Below, piece after piece: positions 1 through 11,520 of a stretch of DNA of 64,000 nucleotides. The stretch lies in NCBI RefSeq assembly GCF_040958095.1, contig NC_091220.1:18629499-18693498 (forward strand), given 5' to 3'. A model generated the notes under the pieces. It worked only from the letters and a program-made list of their open reading frames with translations, searched no databases and was not told where the DNA came from. Position numbers and translations under genes: made by a program. Source of the stretch: Procambarus clarkii (taxonomy: Eukaryota; Arthropoda; Malacostraca; Decapoda; Cambaridae). Every line of letters begins with the position of its first letter. The stretch's first letter is position 1.

Positions 1-270
1 CAATCCACCAATATAGTAACAGAAGCGATTTTCTTTACCTAAGAATTAAAATGTAAAAATTTTAGTAAACAAATTAAAATATAATACTGTAATTATATTC
101 AAAGTAAATATTAATTTACAAGTGAAATTTCATTAAAAATGATTAAACTCCATATCAATTTATTATAGCACATTTCTTTAAATCAAACAAAGCTTTGAAT
201 TTTTAAATGCATTACGTACATTATTTTACGAGACTTGGCTCTCGGAAGATGGCAAGCAAAAATGACTTAC
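1..270. other. MANF intron 2 (partial)
   Basis: AT-rich sequence downstream (minus sense) of the second visible MANF coding exon. I see no further exon here; the rest of the gene must lie beyond the left edge. Confidence 0.6.
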
Positions 271-2291
271 CCTTCGCTTCTTTACATGTTACTCTGAATT
301 TATCTTCAATAATTTTGGGACTTGACCTTTCCTCCTTAGAGAGAGTATCACTGAACTTGCCCAAGAAGGTTATACACACTGCAGGAAAAACATTTTCAGA
401 ATGAGGGAATAATTCTAACTTTCCTCCATAATATTGCTTATGAGTACTGTATTATAGAATCCTATTGAATTACCAAATAAATGTAGTGGAAATGTACAAG
501 ATTTTTATGTAATTAATGACAACTATTCAGTTTTCTTTAAATACTTAAAATAAATTGAGATGTTCGAGTACAGAGTAACCTCATTTCAGCGAACTATGTG
601 ACAAAACCTGATCCACTGAAGTGAGGGATTTGTTGCAAGTGGAGATTCCTTTAAACGACATTTGTGAGATTTTTTTAGCCAAGACAAATGCACTGCTACG
701 GTTATCTAATGTTACTTCACACTACAAAAATCATTACGAATGTGATTGGCAACCCCTAATATGACTCCAGTGATACCTTAATAAAATTTCCCATGCCCTA
801 TGGGCTAATGTCACCAAGCATAATTTTAATTTCAATCTACCATATGATAACTTTCCCACAGGTCTGTGAACTCGGGGGCCCTATTTAGGCATATCTGCAA
901 ATCCCCCACTTTGCCGAATTTCCAAATACTTGTTTGGCCAAGCAGGCCAGTAAATCCAACCTGGAAAGTGTGTTGCAGCCAGAGATTTACCAAATCCAGG
1001 TGCACTGTATGTACCTTATTAATTAAGGTTAACAGTGGCATCTCAACAATGCTGCCAAAACCAGCAGCATTCAGCAATAGCATACACCCCCATGGAATAA
1101 TATAAGTTTCTAAATGTAAACACACATCACAACCGAATTCTGGTCTCCGTCTTCCCGGGGTACATTGTTCTAGGGTTGGTGCTGCCACCTGGAGGCAACT
1201 GGGGGGCAGTGACCACCTGGAGGCAACTGGGGTGGCAGTGACCACATGGAGGCAACTAGACGTCTGTTAAAAATGGCTTTGGCAGTTATTGTGATGTAGA
1301 GTAGTTCTTTTAAAATGAGGTTAATTTATGAATTTTACTTCAACAAGGGATTTTCCCAAGAAGGATGGGAGGGGAGGGGGGGGGGGTATTTGTGTACGCA
1401 CAGAAATCGATTACGTGATATATATCAATGAACGTGTTATATATCAATGAGAAAATCTACTTTGATTTATCAAGTCTGTGATGGTAGAGTATTGCAGCCT
1501 TGGTCATCAGTCTGAGCCCCAGTGAATTCTCATTTATGCACATGTTACTACTACCTGGCTGCAGTCAGGCAGGTAAACTGTCAAGCCAAGAAATGCCATT
1601 GCAGTCTCCGCTACCAAGGAGGGCTTGGAAGGACTGTTTTTACACTCGTCTTCTAAGTGGCCACTCGAGCAGAATGATATTCTCTAGAGCATTCAAGTAC
1701 TACAATGACCTTTCAGGGGACCACTCGAGATGTGCCACAGACACTGGAACCAGAATGAGCAATAGCTAACTGCATTAGTTTAAAACTAGTGGAAATTATT
1801 AAGGGGAGCAACCAGGCAAGATAGCCCTCTTGCCTGGTTGCTCCCAGGCAAGAGAGTGCTTGCTCTCTTTGTAACCAACAAAAATTCTAACTAACCAATT
1901 TAAGTAAATTTACCAAAACTAGACAATCCACTATGTAATACATTTTAAATCTCTGCAAGAAAGTGGGAAAACTGCTACAATTAAAAGCATTATATATATA
2001 ATAGGATTAAGTAATTTTATGAACTATAGCAGATGGAGGGACTAAAGGCAATATTAAGTAGCAGCTTTAAAGGTTTATCAAAGGGTTATATGAACCAATA
2101 ATGGAGACAGGAAATTATGACCCCCCAATAAGGTGGTCACTTGACAGTACATAAATGCAACATTTTATATAGCTTAGTGGCTGACAAACAATTGTCCAAA
2201 TGTAACACAAACCTTCACATTCATCCAATTTAAGTGCTGCAGCAACAGAAATGCATGCCAGTAATAATGCTGTCCCCACGTGCCAATTCAT
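271..2291 (-). CDS. MANF: MANF (mesencephalic astrocyte-derived neurotrophic factor), 5' part
   Basis: Two minus-strand coding exons are visible: 2291-2213 (26 codons plus 1 base) and 378-271 (2 bases, 35 codons, 1 base). The first encodes a hydrophobic signal peptide beginning MNWHVGTALLLACIS, followed by LKLDECE. The second continues V-C-ITFLGKFSDTLSKEER and ends in the VTCKEAKGK-type segment of the saposin-like N-terminal domain. The Cys spacing (ECEVC, then a later TCKEAKG) matches MANF/ARMET family proteins of animals, which are secreted or ER-resident factors that support ER proteostasis. Splice sites are canonical: acceptor TTTTTCCTGCAG, donors GTTTGT and GTAAGT. The ATG follows directly on a pyrimidine-rich CTTGACAG, so a 5' UTR intron may end exactly at the start codon. 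The remaining exons (the rest of the saposin domain and the SAP domain) lie outside the window. The alternative CDNF is vertebrate-specific. Confidence 0.85.
1186..1256. repeat. 29-bp minisatellite, about 2.5 copies
   Basis: The unit CCACCTGGAGGCAACTGGGG plus GGCAGTGA-like sequence is repeated in tandem with few changes. Confidence 0.85.
1804..1845. repeat. perfect 18-bp inverted repeat (hairpin)
   Basis: GGGAGCAACCAGGCAAGA (1804-1821), loop TAGCCC, then the exact reverse complement (1828-1845). A second small hairpin follows at about 1851-1868 (AGAGAG, loop, CTCTCT). It lies inside MANF intron 1. Confidence 0.9.
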
Positions 2292-3769
2292 CTGTCAAGG
2301 AGAAAATATAGGAATAATTTCACCAAAAAAATTACATTAAATTAAAATTTGACAGGTACAGTATTTGACAGTTTATACTATAAATACCTGTGATGGCTTT
2401 AATGTTTTTCAACTCTGACCTTAAAATAAATTAGTCTTATGACAGTTGCTCCTTCATAATAAAAAACTGTAAAGTAATTTCAGAGTTGTTAGAATGCACC
2501 AGCTCACAAGAACACTTAGATTAATGTTTCGGATAAAGAGTAATGCCAAATATTAAACTACTGTATTATTACAAATTCTTAGCAGCCCTAGTTTTTGGCT
2601 ACTTTACATGAAAATGAATAAAATCTCAACATTCATAGGGTAATGTATGCCATTTTAACCAAATCAAATACCATGTCTTCTTACAGGGCTATGGAGAAAG
2701 GAAAAAAAAGGAAGTACAGATTGGGGAAGGGGGAAAAAAGAAGGGAAGCTTGCACACAGGAGTACAGGCACATTGCCGACGAGTCTCGATAACGTGTTAA
2801 TAACGATTACCAAATCTTGCCAGAAGATGAAAAGACTATCAAAGGCTCATCTGGTGTGTGGTTTTGTCATTATCATTATTATTATTATTATTATTGTACA
2901 TCAAGTCAAAGGACAAAATACTGATGCATGGTGTCTCGGAAGCAGGCAATTCATTAACCTACAAAGTCAAAAATACTGCTACATGTCAATTAAAAAAAAT
3001 GACTAAATTGGTTATTTCATACCAAATAAATAAACCTTTTCAACCCGACCATTTTAGATTTTCATGGAAATTTGGTACGATGGCATCAAAACCTCGAGCA
3101 CTCCGTGATGCCCGACATTCACAAGAGCCAAGTTGCAGCACCGTCGGTGTGTAGGTCTTATCCACTACCACGAACTATCAATTACACCACTATTAGAGAT
3201 GCAGCGGTCCACGTATACAGTACTAGTCCCCTCGACCCCCTAGTCCCCATGACCCCCTAGTTCCCTTGAACCATAAGCCTACATCACACAAGCTCTAGTA
3301 AGATCGAGAAGCAATGATACCAAATGAAAATCTTCGAAAAGATCCAACTTCGTTAGGAATAGGAGCCCCCGTCCCCTTAATAAAAATTAAATAAAAAATT
3401 ACGAGTCGAAGGCTGGCCAGCTTTGGCCTCACAAACAAGATTTCACATCAAATTCAATACCTACGTACACAATATAATCAAATTAAAAGCTAGATATGAA
3501 ACAAACGGAGCTAAACGTACCAATAACAACATTTAACAAAAAATAATAATAAATTGAGAACTATTGGCAGTAAATAAAATATTAGGCAGAGACGTTATAA
3601 AAAAATATAAAATTATACGAGTACATATAATACAACTGACGACACAAGTCACACCTCTACCACACAATACCTCCAGAAACACAACCACAAAAAAAATTAA
3701 TGAATGCAATAATAATTTAATATTTATTTAGCAACACAATGGGGGAATCAGGCTCCCTCTCGACCACTT

Positions 3770-4060
3770 CCCACCGCGGGTATAACAGGTATAACCCCGT
3801 CAAATATACCCACCGTGAGGTCTTAGGAGTATGTGTGGTGTGTGGCGAGGCTGCTGGCGACGGGTGAGGTGTGTGTGGAGAGGACGAGGCAGCCAGGAGC
3901 AGTGAGAGGAGCCAGGAGAGGCGAGGCAGCAGCGGCCGCAGTGATGATTCTACACACAGTTGGCGACGTGTGATTGGTCGCTTCCCCCCCGGCCTCCCTT
4001 CCCCCACCAGCCACTGTTGCTCTCACTTCCCCGCCACTTCTCCAGCCTCGGCTGGTGGGG
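3770..4060. promoter_or_regulatory. CpG-rich block, candidate bidirectional promoter
   Basis: The block is GC-rich in otherwise AT-rich DNA and dense in CpG (for example CCACCGCGGG, GGCGACGGGTGAGG, CAGCGGCCGCAG, TTGGCGACGTG). It lies between the divergent starts of MANF (2291) and GOSR1 (5708). A GTGAGG donor-like site near 3859 would suit a plus-strand untranslated exon. The promoter role is inferred from position and composition only. Confidence 0.45.
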
Positions 4061-4262
4061 GAAGGGGGAGAACTGGGGAGGGGGTTGTGGGGAAGGGGAG
4101 AACTGGGGAGGGGGTTGTGGGGAAGGGGAGAACTGGGGAGTGGGGAGAGTGTTGTAGGGAAGGGGGAGAACTGGGGAGAGTGTTGTAGGGAAGGGAAGAA
4201 CTGGAGAGAGTGTTGAAGAGTGTTCTCCCCCCCCCCCTCAGAGGGGGAGAACTGGAGACATT
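4055..4262. repeat. G-rich minisatellite, about 30-bp unit
   Basis: Repeated GGGGAGAACTGGGGAGGG and TTGTGGGGAAG blocks decay rightwards into variants such as GAACTGGAGAGAGTGTTG. This is four to six degenerate units next to the CpG-rich block. Confidence 0.8.
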
Positions 4263-4456
4263 CATTGATGGGAAGAGGAAGAGTTTGCAGGAAAGTATTA
4301 TAGGGGAAGGGGAAAAGCTGAGGAGAGAATTACAGAGAATTTGGCGGAGAGCATAATTAGAATTAGGAGGAGAGCATAATTAGCCAGAATTAGAGAAGGG
4401 AGAAAACTTAAACTCGGCTTAAACTCTGTTAAAAGTATCTTAGGAGTTTGCATTAT

Positions 4457-4571
<115 letters not shown>

Positions 4572-4885
4572 GCACGAATAACAGTAATTCCTTAATTGCA
4601 TGATATTATCTTCTTCTGAAGCACATAACATCAAATATATACATGCTGTTCTTCAATTACAATTTACCCTAAATTTACAGCAGTGAAATAACGTTAGTTG
4701 ATGCATATTTACCTGAATTTGCGTTATTATTTGTTTTGTTAACAAACTCTATACTGTGTCTAGCTCATTAATTACATAACTTGCTAAGTCAAACGGCTTG
4801 TTAAAATAGCTCATTAAGCGCGTGTGCATACTTCCCGCTCCCATGGCGAATAATGAATGATAAACTAACTGTCAACTAACTAGCA

Positions 4886-5106
4886 GTCCCCGTGGCGCAG
4901 TGGTAAGACACTCGCCCGGCGCTTTGCGAGCGTTTTGGCCTGGGTTCGTATCCTGGCCGGGGAGGATTGACCGGGTGCCAATCTTTAACTGTATAGCCTC
5001 TATTCACCCAGCAGTGAATGGGTACTATATGGCTATGCGAATGGCTATGCGTGCTAGTGGCTTTACAAGACTGTAAAAACTCCTGTATAAATAAATAAAT
5101 AAATAC
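4886..5106 (+). mobile_element. SINE family A (tRNA-derived)
   Basis: The head resembles a tRNA: A-box-like TGGCGCAGTGGTAAGACA and B-box-like GGGTTCGTATCC, then a body with TTCACCCAGCAGTGAATGGG. The 3' part, GCGTGCTAGTGGCTTTACAA, with its (AAAT)n end matches the LINE tails at 11110, 36240, 59500 and 63200. A second, minus-strand copy lies at 19916-20060. Confidence 0.85.
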
Positions 5107-5707
5107 AATAACTGTTCATTTACCGGTGTTGTATTAAAGTGGCGGGAACTCAACCAAACTGTGTCATCTATGAAATTTGTTGATCTGTCATACAGCATTT
5201 AGGCTTAACCATTATAAATAAAACAAAAAAATATAAATATAAATAGATATTTCTATGTCAGTACTAAAGTAAATTCATTTATATATTAAACTACAACGAA
5301 TAAAAAATTCCGCGAAGGTTCAGCAGGAGCTGGACAAAGTTCCCAGAATACAATGGTTATATATTATGTTATCTGCTCAGGTTATATAAACTCGAAGATC
5401 ATTCTTTGTATCATTAGTTCGTGAACATTTATTTTGTAATGGTAGATAAATGGAATTCATTCAGTAGTGAATATTTTGTATTTTTTGCAGCAAATACTTC
5501 CTCAGCAACGTGTAAAATTTACCCGCAATATATCAGTGTCACATAACTGATAACAACTAAATTAATTTTCATTTATTCAAACCAAAAATATATACATTTA
5601 ACAAATGTATTAGGTAAATTGAATATTTTTTCATTATTTGCAATGTAATGACATGACATGAAGTGAAGTTTATTAAATGAATGTCGTTTTCAGGAAGCTT
5701 TTGGCAG

Positions 5708-8700
5708 ATGGCTCATCAAATGTCAACAACACAGGATCTTCCCACAGCCGAGGATGTGAAAATGTCTTTTGAGGAGTTAAGGAAGCGTGCCCGGCAGTTA
5801 GAGAGTGAGATAGACGTGAAGTTGGTGTCGTTCAGCAAGATAGCGGCCAGCTATGGCACAACTGTAGCCTCTGGCACCAAGAGCGAGTCGGTGCCTCTCC
5901 TCTCTGGTGACCAAATGTAAGGCTAAATATTGAGTCTTTGAAGAAAGCTTTCTAATTTGTCAAACTATTTATCGTTAGGTTATTCTGAGTTAGGTTAAAT
6001 AAGGGTGGATTTAGCTAAATTAGGTTAAATTAAGTTTTGGTTAAGTTAAGAGTCAACTGGGTTGTAATTAATTGGTCGTATTTGGTTCAGTTAAGGTTGG
6101 GTTAGGTTAAATTAAGTTGGGTTAGGTTTTTAAAATCTGTTGGCAAACTACCTTTAGTATGAAGATTCGTGTGTTTGCTGTTGGTATCACAAAGGTCTGT
6201 CTCTATGCCATCCCCTACAGAAGATTAGGGTATAGTTAAATCTTATACAGGCATTTTAAAAAAGTCCTTTTTCAAATTGTAAGAACCATATATATAATCA
6301 TTAGGTTAGGTTGGGTAGGTTTGGTTTGAGAATTTGGGCCTTTGAGGCAGCTCCAATTTATATGAACAATATAAATAGGCACTGCCTTTTATGAGCCAAT
6401 AGGCCTTCTATACTTGCTTCATTATTATATTTGTTACAACCCTATAGAATTGTGAAGACCATATGAAGATAATTGGTAAATATATCGTGTAATGCAATTT
6501 TATTGCATGACGATTACAGCAGTGGCATAATAACATTTGTGAAGAAAATGCATTTGCGTAGTTAGCAATCTTGAAACAATAGCAGGATTTGTTCATGTGT
6601 CAAGGTAAACGCCACTACATCCTTATAGACGTATTATATACATATTAGCATCATTTGTGTAAAGCCCAGACAGTAATATTTTGTGCACTTACGATAACTG
6701 CATTACCCTGTCAATCAACATATGATGATGATAACAGCACTTTAAGGGTTAAGGATTCGTGTTTAGCAAGTCATGATTCCCGTTATTTGGTTTGCTGTCT
6801 TTGTGGTTATAAATGATCCAAATTATTATTGACATTCAGTAACTTGCCTGCCTGCTCCCTGTGTATTTTGGAAAAAGTTTTTTCTGGGAGAGCTAATTTG
6901 GCTTCTTGGTACTACCTCTATAACTCATATATATCAACAACAGCATTTTCTTTATTGATGCTGTTTATATCTGTCATGCTCACTAAACATTAGGTCATCT
7001 GATATTATTCTTAGATCCTAAAATGTTGTTTGCATTCAATGACATTTGTTTGCACCTTGTCTCCTGTATGCAGTTTAATTCCCCCTCTTCTTTCCATATC
7101 TTGAGTACTGTAGCTGGAATGTGTTGCGTGTTAATATCATGTTATTTTCCATTGCCCATTGGAAAATATTATTGATACAGTATATGTTTGCAGATTTGGG
7201 AGTCTTCTGTGAGGAAATATTCATGCTGATTTTGGTATTGTCTACAAATGATAACAATAAGATGTGATTTGTGTTTTTGTTCATATGAAAATGAGAGAGC
7301 AGTGATGCAAGGACGGGAACTGAATATAGAGCTTTCACTGTGCTCAAGCTGGATTTTGTTAGGTTCACTGTTACTCTTTTGTGGTCTCAAAAGTTCAGGT
7401 TTCTTTACAAACTCATGTACAGTATGCAGCACACTAATTTAGTGATCAAGGGTGAAAGTGAATTTTGTTTAGTGTCATTTTGTTTGCTGATAGAGTCATA
7501 TATGAGAGATCTTATCAGTCAGCACCACCAAATCTTTTGTTTTTTCCCATAGTAATGGTTCTCTTCCCCACTTCTATGCACACACTAACATTGGTTACTC
7601 ATCCGTACCTAACATTTCCCTATCGCTTCAATGGGCAAAATTCTCATACCAGTTGTGAATCATATGTAGAGTACATTCTCATGAGATCCCTCCATACCTG
7701 CCTTCAGATGCCCAGCCCCTTGGGATGGACAGTAGAGTAATGGTCTCGCTTCATGCAGGTCGGCGTTCAATCCACAAATGGTTGGGCACCATTCCTTCGG
7801 ACTGTCCCATCCCAAATCCTTATCCTGTTCCTCTTCCAGGTGCTATATAGCCGTAATACTTTCTCCTGATAGTTCCCTTCCCTGCCTTCAGATACACTAA
7901 TTTTGATATGTTTTTCTCGCAGGTATGAGACGATTGCAGTTGAACTGGAGCAGTTGTTAACAGCCCTCACAGATATAAATGAGAGAATGAATACTTGCCC
8001 CCATGGATCATCCGTTGCCACCATACATACCTTGCAACGTCACCGAGACATTCTTCAGGCAAGTCAAGAACGTGTATTCTATAATCAGTTGACTGAATCA
8101 CACAAATTGTACAAACGAAACCAAAAAATTATCAAGCTGTCATAACAAGGTTTCTTGGTTGTTTTAGTCCCCTATCTGAGCAGGCTATTTTGACGCCATT
8201 GTCTGTCAGGTAAACAATATGTTCAGAATTTTTTTTTTAGCTTCTTTTGACATTGTTATTAAGCATCCAGGAAACACGAAAATTCATGTAAAAAGTACCT
8301 ACCTTTCATGTGAATTGAGGTGAGGTGAGGTACCGCTTGGGAATATCTTAGTCCATTTATCTTCATTGTTTCTCATTTTATGAATTTTTGTCGTGTCCAC
8401 ATGTTGTGTTGATGTGCCAATAGTGGTATTCATTATGTATAAATTTGGAAATACAGTATTGTATACATATATACAAGTATGTGTAAATCACAAAGAAATT
8501 AACAGATGAATAATGTGACAACTTTTGACAACAAAGGAAAATTAAACAAGAAATTACTTAAACACTTTTGTGTGTTGATTAACATGAAAGTGCTCAAGTA
8601 ATTTCTTGTTTCATTTTCGTTTGTGGTTAAACATTGTCGCATATACAGATGTGTATAAATATACACACCCTATATTTATTAATTTTAAGTAGAATTATCT

Positions 8701-9836
8701 TTTCCTAGATAATTAACTGTGAGAGTCACTGCGGATATTGTCAGTTAATGATTTTCGTTATTATTGTCCAATTCATTTACTATTGTTGATAAGGTTATTA
8801 TAGCTGTATGGATGTAATGGTTAACCAAATGTTGTTGTCTTGGTTATCAGTTTATAATTGCTTACTATGCAAATGAGGTTACTGTGTACTAGGGACTGCA
8901 GTTATTATAAAAGGATGATTTAGTCATTATTGCCAACACTTGAATCCCAGCCAATCAAAATTTACAGCAAAGGAGTGGGTTGCAAGATACATCTTTGAGC
9001 TGTGGTAGAAGCGCACGTTTACATCTAATGAGTGTACATATTACATTTTAGGCCTATGTACAGTACTTAATCACTATATACACACATAATTGAGAAGAAC
9101 ATTAATTTGTCACAAACACTACATTGTGTATATAAGTGAGGCAACAAAAACATCCAAGATCATAAAAGCCCCTCTCTTCCTTATCGCTGCCAGCAAGCCT
9201 CGTATCTTACATCAACGGGGACACTGACCCCACCACCCTGCTTCCCTCAACAGCCTGTTAAATCAGAAAGACACTGATATTTTTGTTCTCTTTTGGCATA
9301 TCCCATCTCATAGGCAAGATGACAATTTTGACACACTTTAACTGTAAATTATTACTTTTCTGAGCTGGGTTTGTAGCTTTAATGTAATTTTTGTCTTATG
9401 AGCATGATTGTATAGTTCACATAGTTCATGATAATTATTTCCACAGGACTATACACATGAATATCAACGCACTAACAATGCCATAAAATCAAGAAGAGAG
9501 CGTGAGCAGTTACTTGGAAATGGAAGGAACAGTGGAAAGAGCCTAGCTGGGCTCTCTCGGCGAGATCTATATCTCAAGGAAAGTGAACATCTTGTGAACT
9601 CTGAAGGGATGATAGACGAGCAAATCACAATTGCCGTGGAGACGAGAGACCATCTAAAGAGTCAACGTGAAGCATTCAAGATGATACAAACTAAAGTGAA
9701 TGATTTGTCAAACAGGTTTCCTCTTATTAACACACTCATGACAAAAATCAACATACGTAAAAGGCGCGACAGTCTCATTATTGGCACCGTTATTGGTTTG
9801 TGTCTAACGTTTATGCTTTGGTGGATGTTCTTCTAG
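5708..9836 (+). CDS. GOSR1: Golgi SNAP receptor complex member 1 (GS28)
   Basis: Three coding exons: 5708-5916, 7923-8058 and 9447-9836, giving 244 residues (253 if the in-frame ATG at 5681 is used; the human protein has 250). Residues near the start read FEELRKRARQLESEIDVKLV. Exon 2 begins inside M-YETIAVELEQLLTALTDIN and ends HTLQRHRDILQ. Exon 3 starts DYTHEYQR and carries the Qb-SNARE region with SQREAFKMIQ, NRFPLINTL and INIRKRRDSL. A C-terminal membrane anchor of about 20 residues ends at the stop. These are signature GOSR1 segments. The protein is a tail-anchored SNARE in ER-Golgi and intra-Golgi fusion. A pyrimidine-rich GTCGTTTTCAG just before GAAGC at 5692 suggests that a 5' UTR intron ends there, which favours the 5708 start. 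Intron 1 is GT-AG; intron 2 is GC-AG (donor GCAAGT at 8059). Confidence 0.95.
5975..6140. repeat. degenerate GGTTAGGTTAA-type repeat
   Basis: Recurring TTAGGTTAAATTAAG and GGGTTAGGTTAAATTAAG blocks, with a further short stretch at 6301-6330. They resemble decayed arthropod telomere-like TTAGG sequence but have no regular period. Confidence 0.55.
7708..7883 (+). mobile_element. SINE family B copy 1
   Basis: Contains GGATGGACAGTAGAGTAATG, GTCGGCGTTCAATCC (B-box-like), GGTTGGGCACCATTCCTT and GTGCTATATAG. It is homologous to the copies at 11331, 20738(-), 26748(-) and 45317. Confidence 0.85.
8059..8064 (+). promoter_or_regulatory. GC-type 5' splice site of GOSR1 intron 2
   Basis: The exon ends ...ATTCTTCAG and the intron begins GCAAGT. 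With the acceptor TTTCCACAG at 9446, reading LQ-DYTHEY across the junction reproduces the conserved family sequence. No GT donor nearby keeps the frame and the conserved residues. Confidence 0.85.
8513..8642. mobile_element. hairpin MITE
   Basis: Two arms of about 55-58 bp face each other. AACAAGAAATTACTTAAACA near 8560 is mirrored by AAGTAATTTCTTGTT near 8600, and the outer ends ATGTGACAAC and GTTGTCGCA-like sequence also pair imperfectly. There is no coding capacity, so it is likely a non-autonomous DNA element. Confidence 0.65.
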
Positions 9837-11109
9837 CAAGACTGCAAGTCAGTCACTGATCAAATAATGAATAATTGTAAATATAAAGCACACATTGTAA
9901 AATGTGGGCTCTATATTTTCTTTAGATTGAAAATGAGCAGCAACACTAATGAATCCACTAGACAAGCTCTATATTAATAGGCAATGAACTGTTTGTTCAT
10001 CTATGGTGAATCTAATTCATGTTCAGTAATACAGTATTTCAAGACTATTTTTGAAGAATACAGAGCTAAATGATTGTAATGGTCAAATGAGACTCTACTC
10101 TGCTGCCACTACATAGTATTATTGTTGGGGCAGTGCCAGAGTGCTCTGGTTACTGACCATGACGGTTAAGGCGGTGCTCTCGGTATTGTATTGTGACATT
10201 TGATGCAATACGTCTTTGTTTTAATTTGCACTTGTGGGTTGGAATATTTTATTAAATATGCTGATTTGCTTGTAGGTAAACATCCACTGTATGTGTGTGG
10301 CCATAACTGTGCAGATTCTGAATGAGTACTAAATTTGCATCTTTAGTGCATTGTTTGGACTTTAAATAATGAAAATACAGTACAGTATCTGTTATTCTAT
10401 TATCTGTGGATGGTGGTCTTTTTCCTGCTCTGCTCAACTGTCATTCCCTTCTCTCAAAGGATTATAGATGTTAAGATAACTATTACTTGCAAGTACAGTA
10501 TATTATCCTGATCATACCCACGTAATTAATGTATTTGCAAGTTACTGGGATCAGTCTTATCCCAATTATTTATTTCATAAGATGTACAGAAGCTTAAATA
10601 ATACATTGAAGATACTACTTTAAGATGAGGGTTCTGGACCTTAAGATTGCATTACAGTATTATTAATGTATATATATTTTTGCTTCAACATTTTAGAAAC
10701 ACTGTACATACAGGTTGACTTATAAAGTTACACAAATTCTATACATCATATTACAATACCATATATAATAACTCTTCAAAGGAAGTAGAAAATTGGATGT
10801 TATGCATATGTATGTAAACTTGTGTACTGTGTATATACCTGGTACCAACTGTGTGCTTTGGGATATATTTATAAATATTAAAACAAAAATGGTTGGACTT
10901 TTTTTTTTTTTTAATGAATATGCCTTAAACTACACACACACTAGTGACTTATTTAATATGTTTAATCCTTAAGTTGCAGTTATCATCATACATTGTTTCC
11001 CGGGATAATTTTTTTTTCTACCACAGACTTTGTAAAAGTTCATAAATATTTACAATTTACACACAATGCTAATGTGGTTACATGTTGATTTTAGTCATTA
11101 CCTGGTTTT

Positions 11110-11224
11110 ATTTATTTATATATATATATACAAGAAGGTACATTGGGATTGTGAGGATACATAGCATAGTAATTACATTCTTGTAAAGCCACTAGTACGC
11201 GCAGCGTTTCGGGCAGAAACCATT
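11110..11224 (-). mobile_element. LINE 3' tail copy
   Basis: In minus sense it runs from CCCGAAACGCTGCGCGTAC through AGTGGCTTTACAAGAATG to TTGTATATATATAAATAAA. It is nearly identical to the ends at 36240 and 59500. Confidence 0.8.
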
Positions 11225-11330
11225 TTTATGAAAATGATATTATACCATATATATATATATATCTCTCGACAAAACAAATCACACGGTTGTGATTTCTGTA
11301 TGTATATCTAGATTACAACTATTATAGTTA

Positions 11331-11520
11331 AACCCATGGACTGGATAGTGGAGCGACGGTCTTGCTTCTTGCAGGTCGGCATTCAATTCCTTGACTGGCC
11401 AAGTGGATGGGCACCATTCCTTTTCTCCATCGTGTTCTAAATCCTTTTCTTTTTATCCCTTCCAAGTGCTATATAGTCCTACTGGTTGGGTGTTTTCTCC
11501 TGATAATTACCTTGAATTAC
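11331..11520 (+). mobile_element. SINE family B copy 2
   Basis: GGATAGTGGAGCGACGGTCT, GGTCGGCATTCAATTCC, GGGCACCATTCCTTTT and AAGTGCTATATAGTCC align with the other family B copies. Confidence 0.85.

Larger units (their letters stand above)
379..2212. other. MANF intron 1
   Basis: An 1834-bp intron. It holds a short G-rich minisatellite (1186-1256), GTGATATATATCA-type palindromic sequence near 1410-1452, and a perfect 18-bp hairpin (1804-1845). No other coding exon was seen. Confidence 0.6.
5917..7922. other. GOSR1 intron 1
   Basis: About 2 kb. It has TTAGG-like degenerate repeats near its 5' end and a family B SINE whose 3' end lies only about 40 bp before the exon 2 acceptor. No other gene was seen. 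Confidence 0.65.
8059..9446. other. GOSR1 intron 2
   Basis: A 1388-bp GC-AG intron. It contains a hairpin-shaped MITE (8513-8642); otherwise nothing recognisable. Confidence 0.7.

Noticed and set aside
4886-4960. tRNA gene in the SINE head (also 19153, 45317)
   Set aside because: A- and B-box-like words are present, but the acceptor stem does not close and the same bodies recur as SINE copies.
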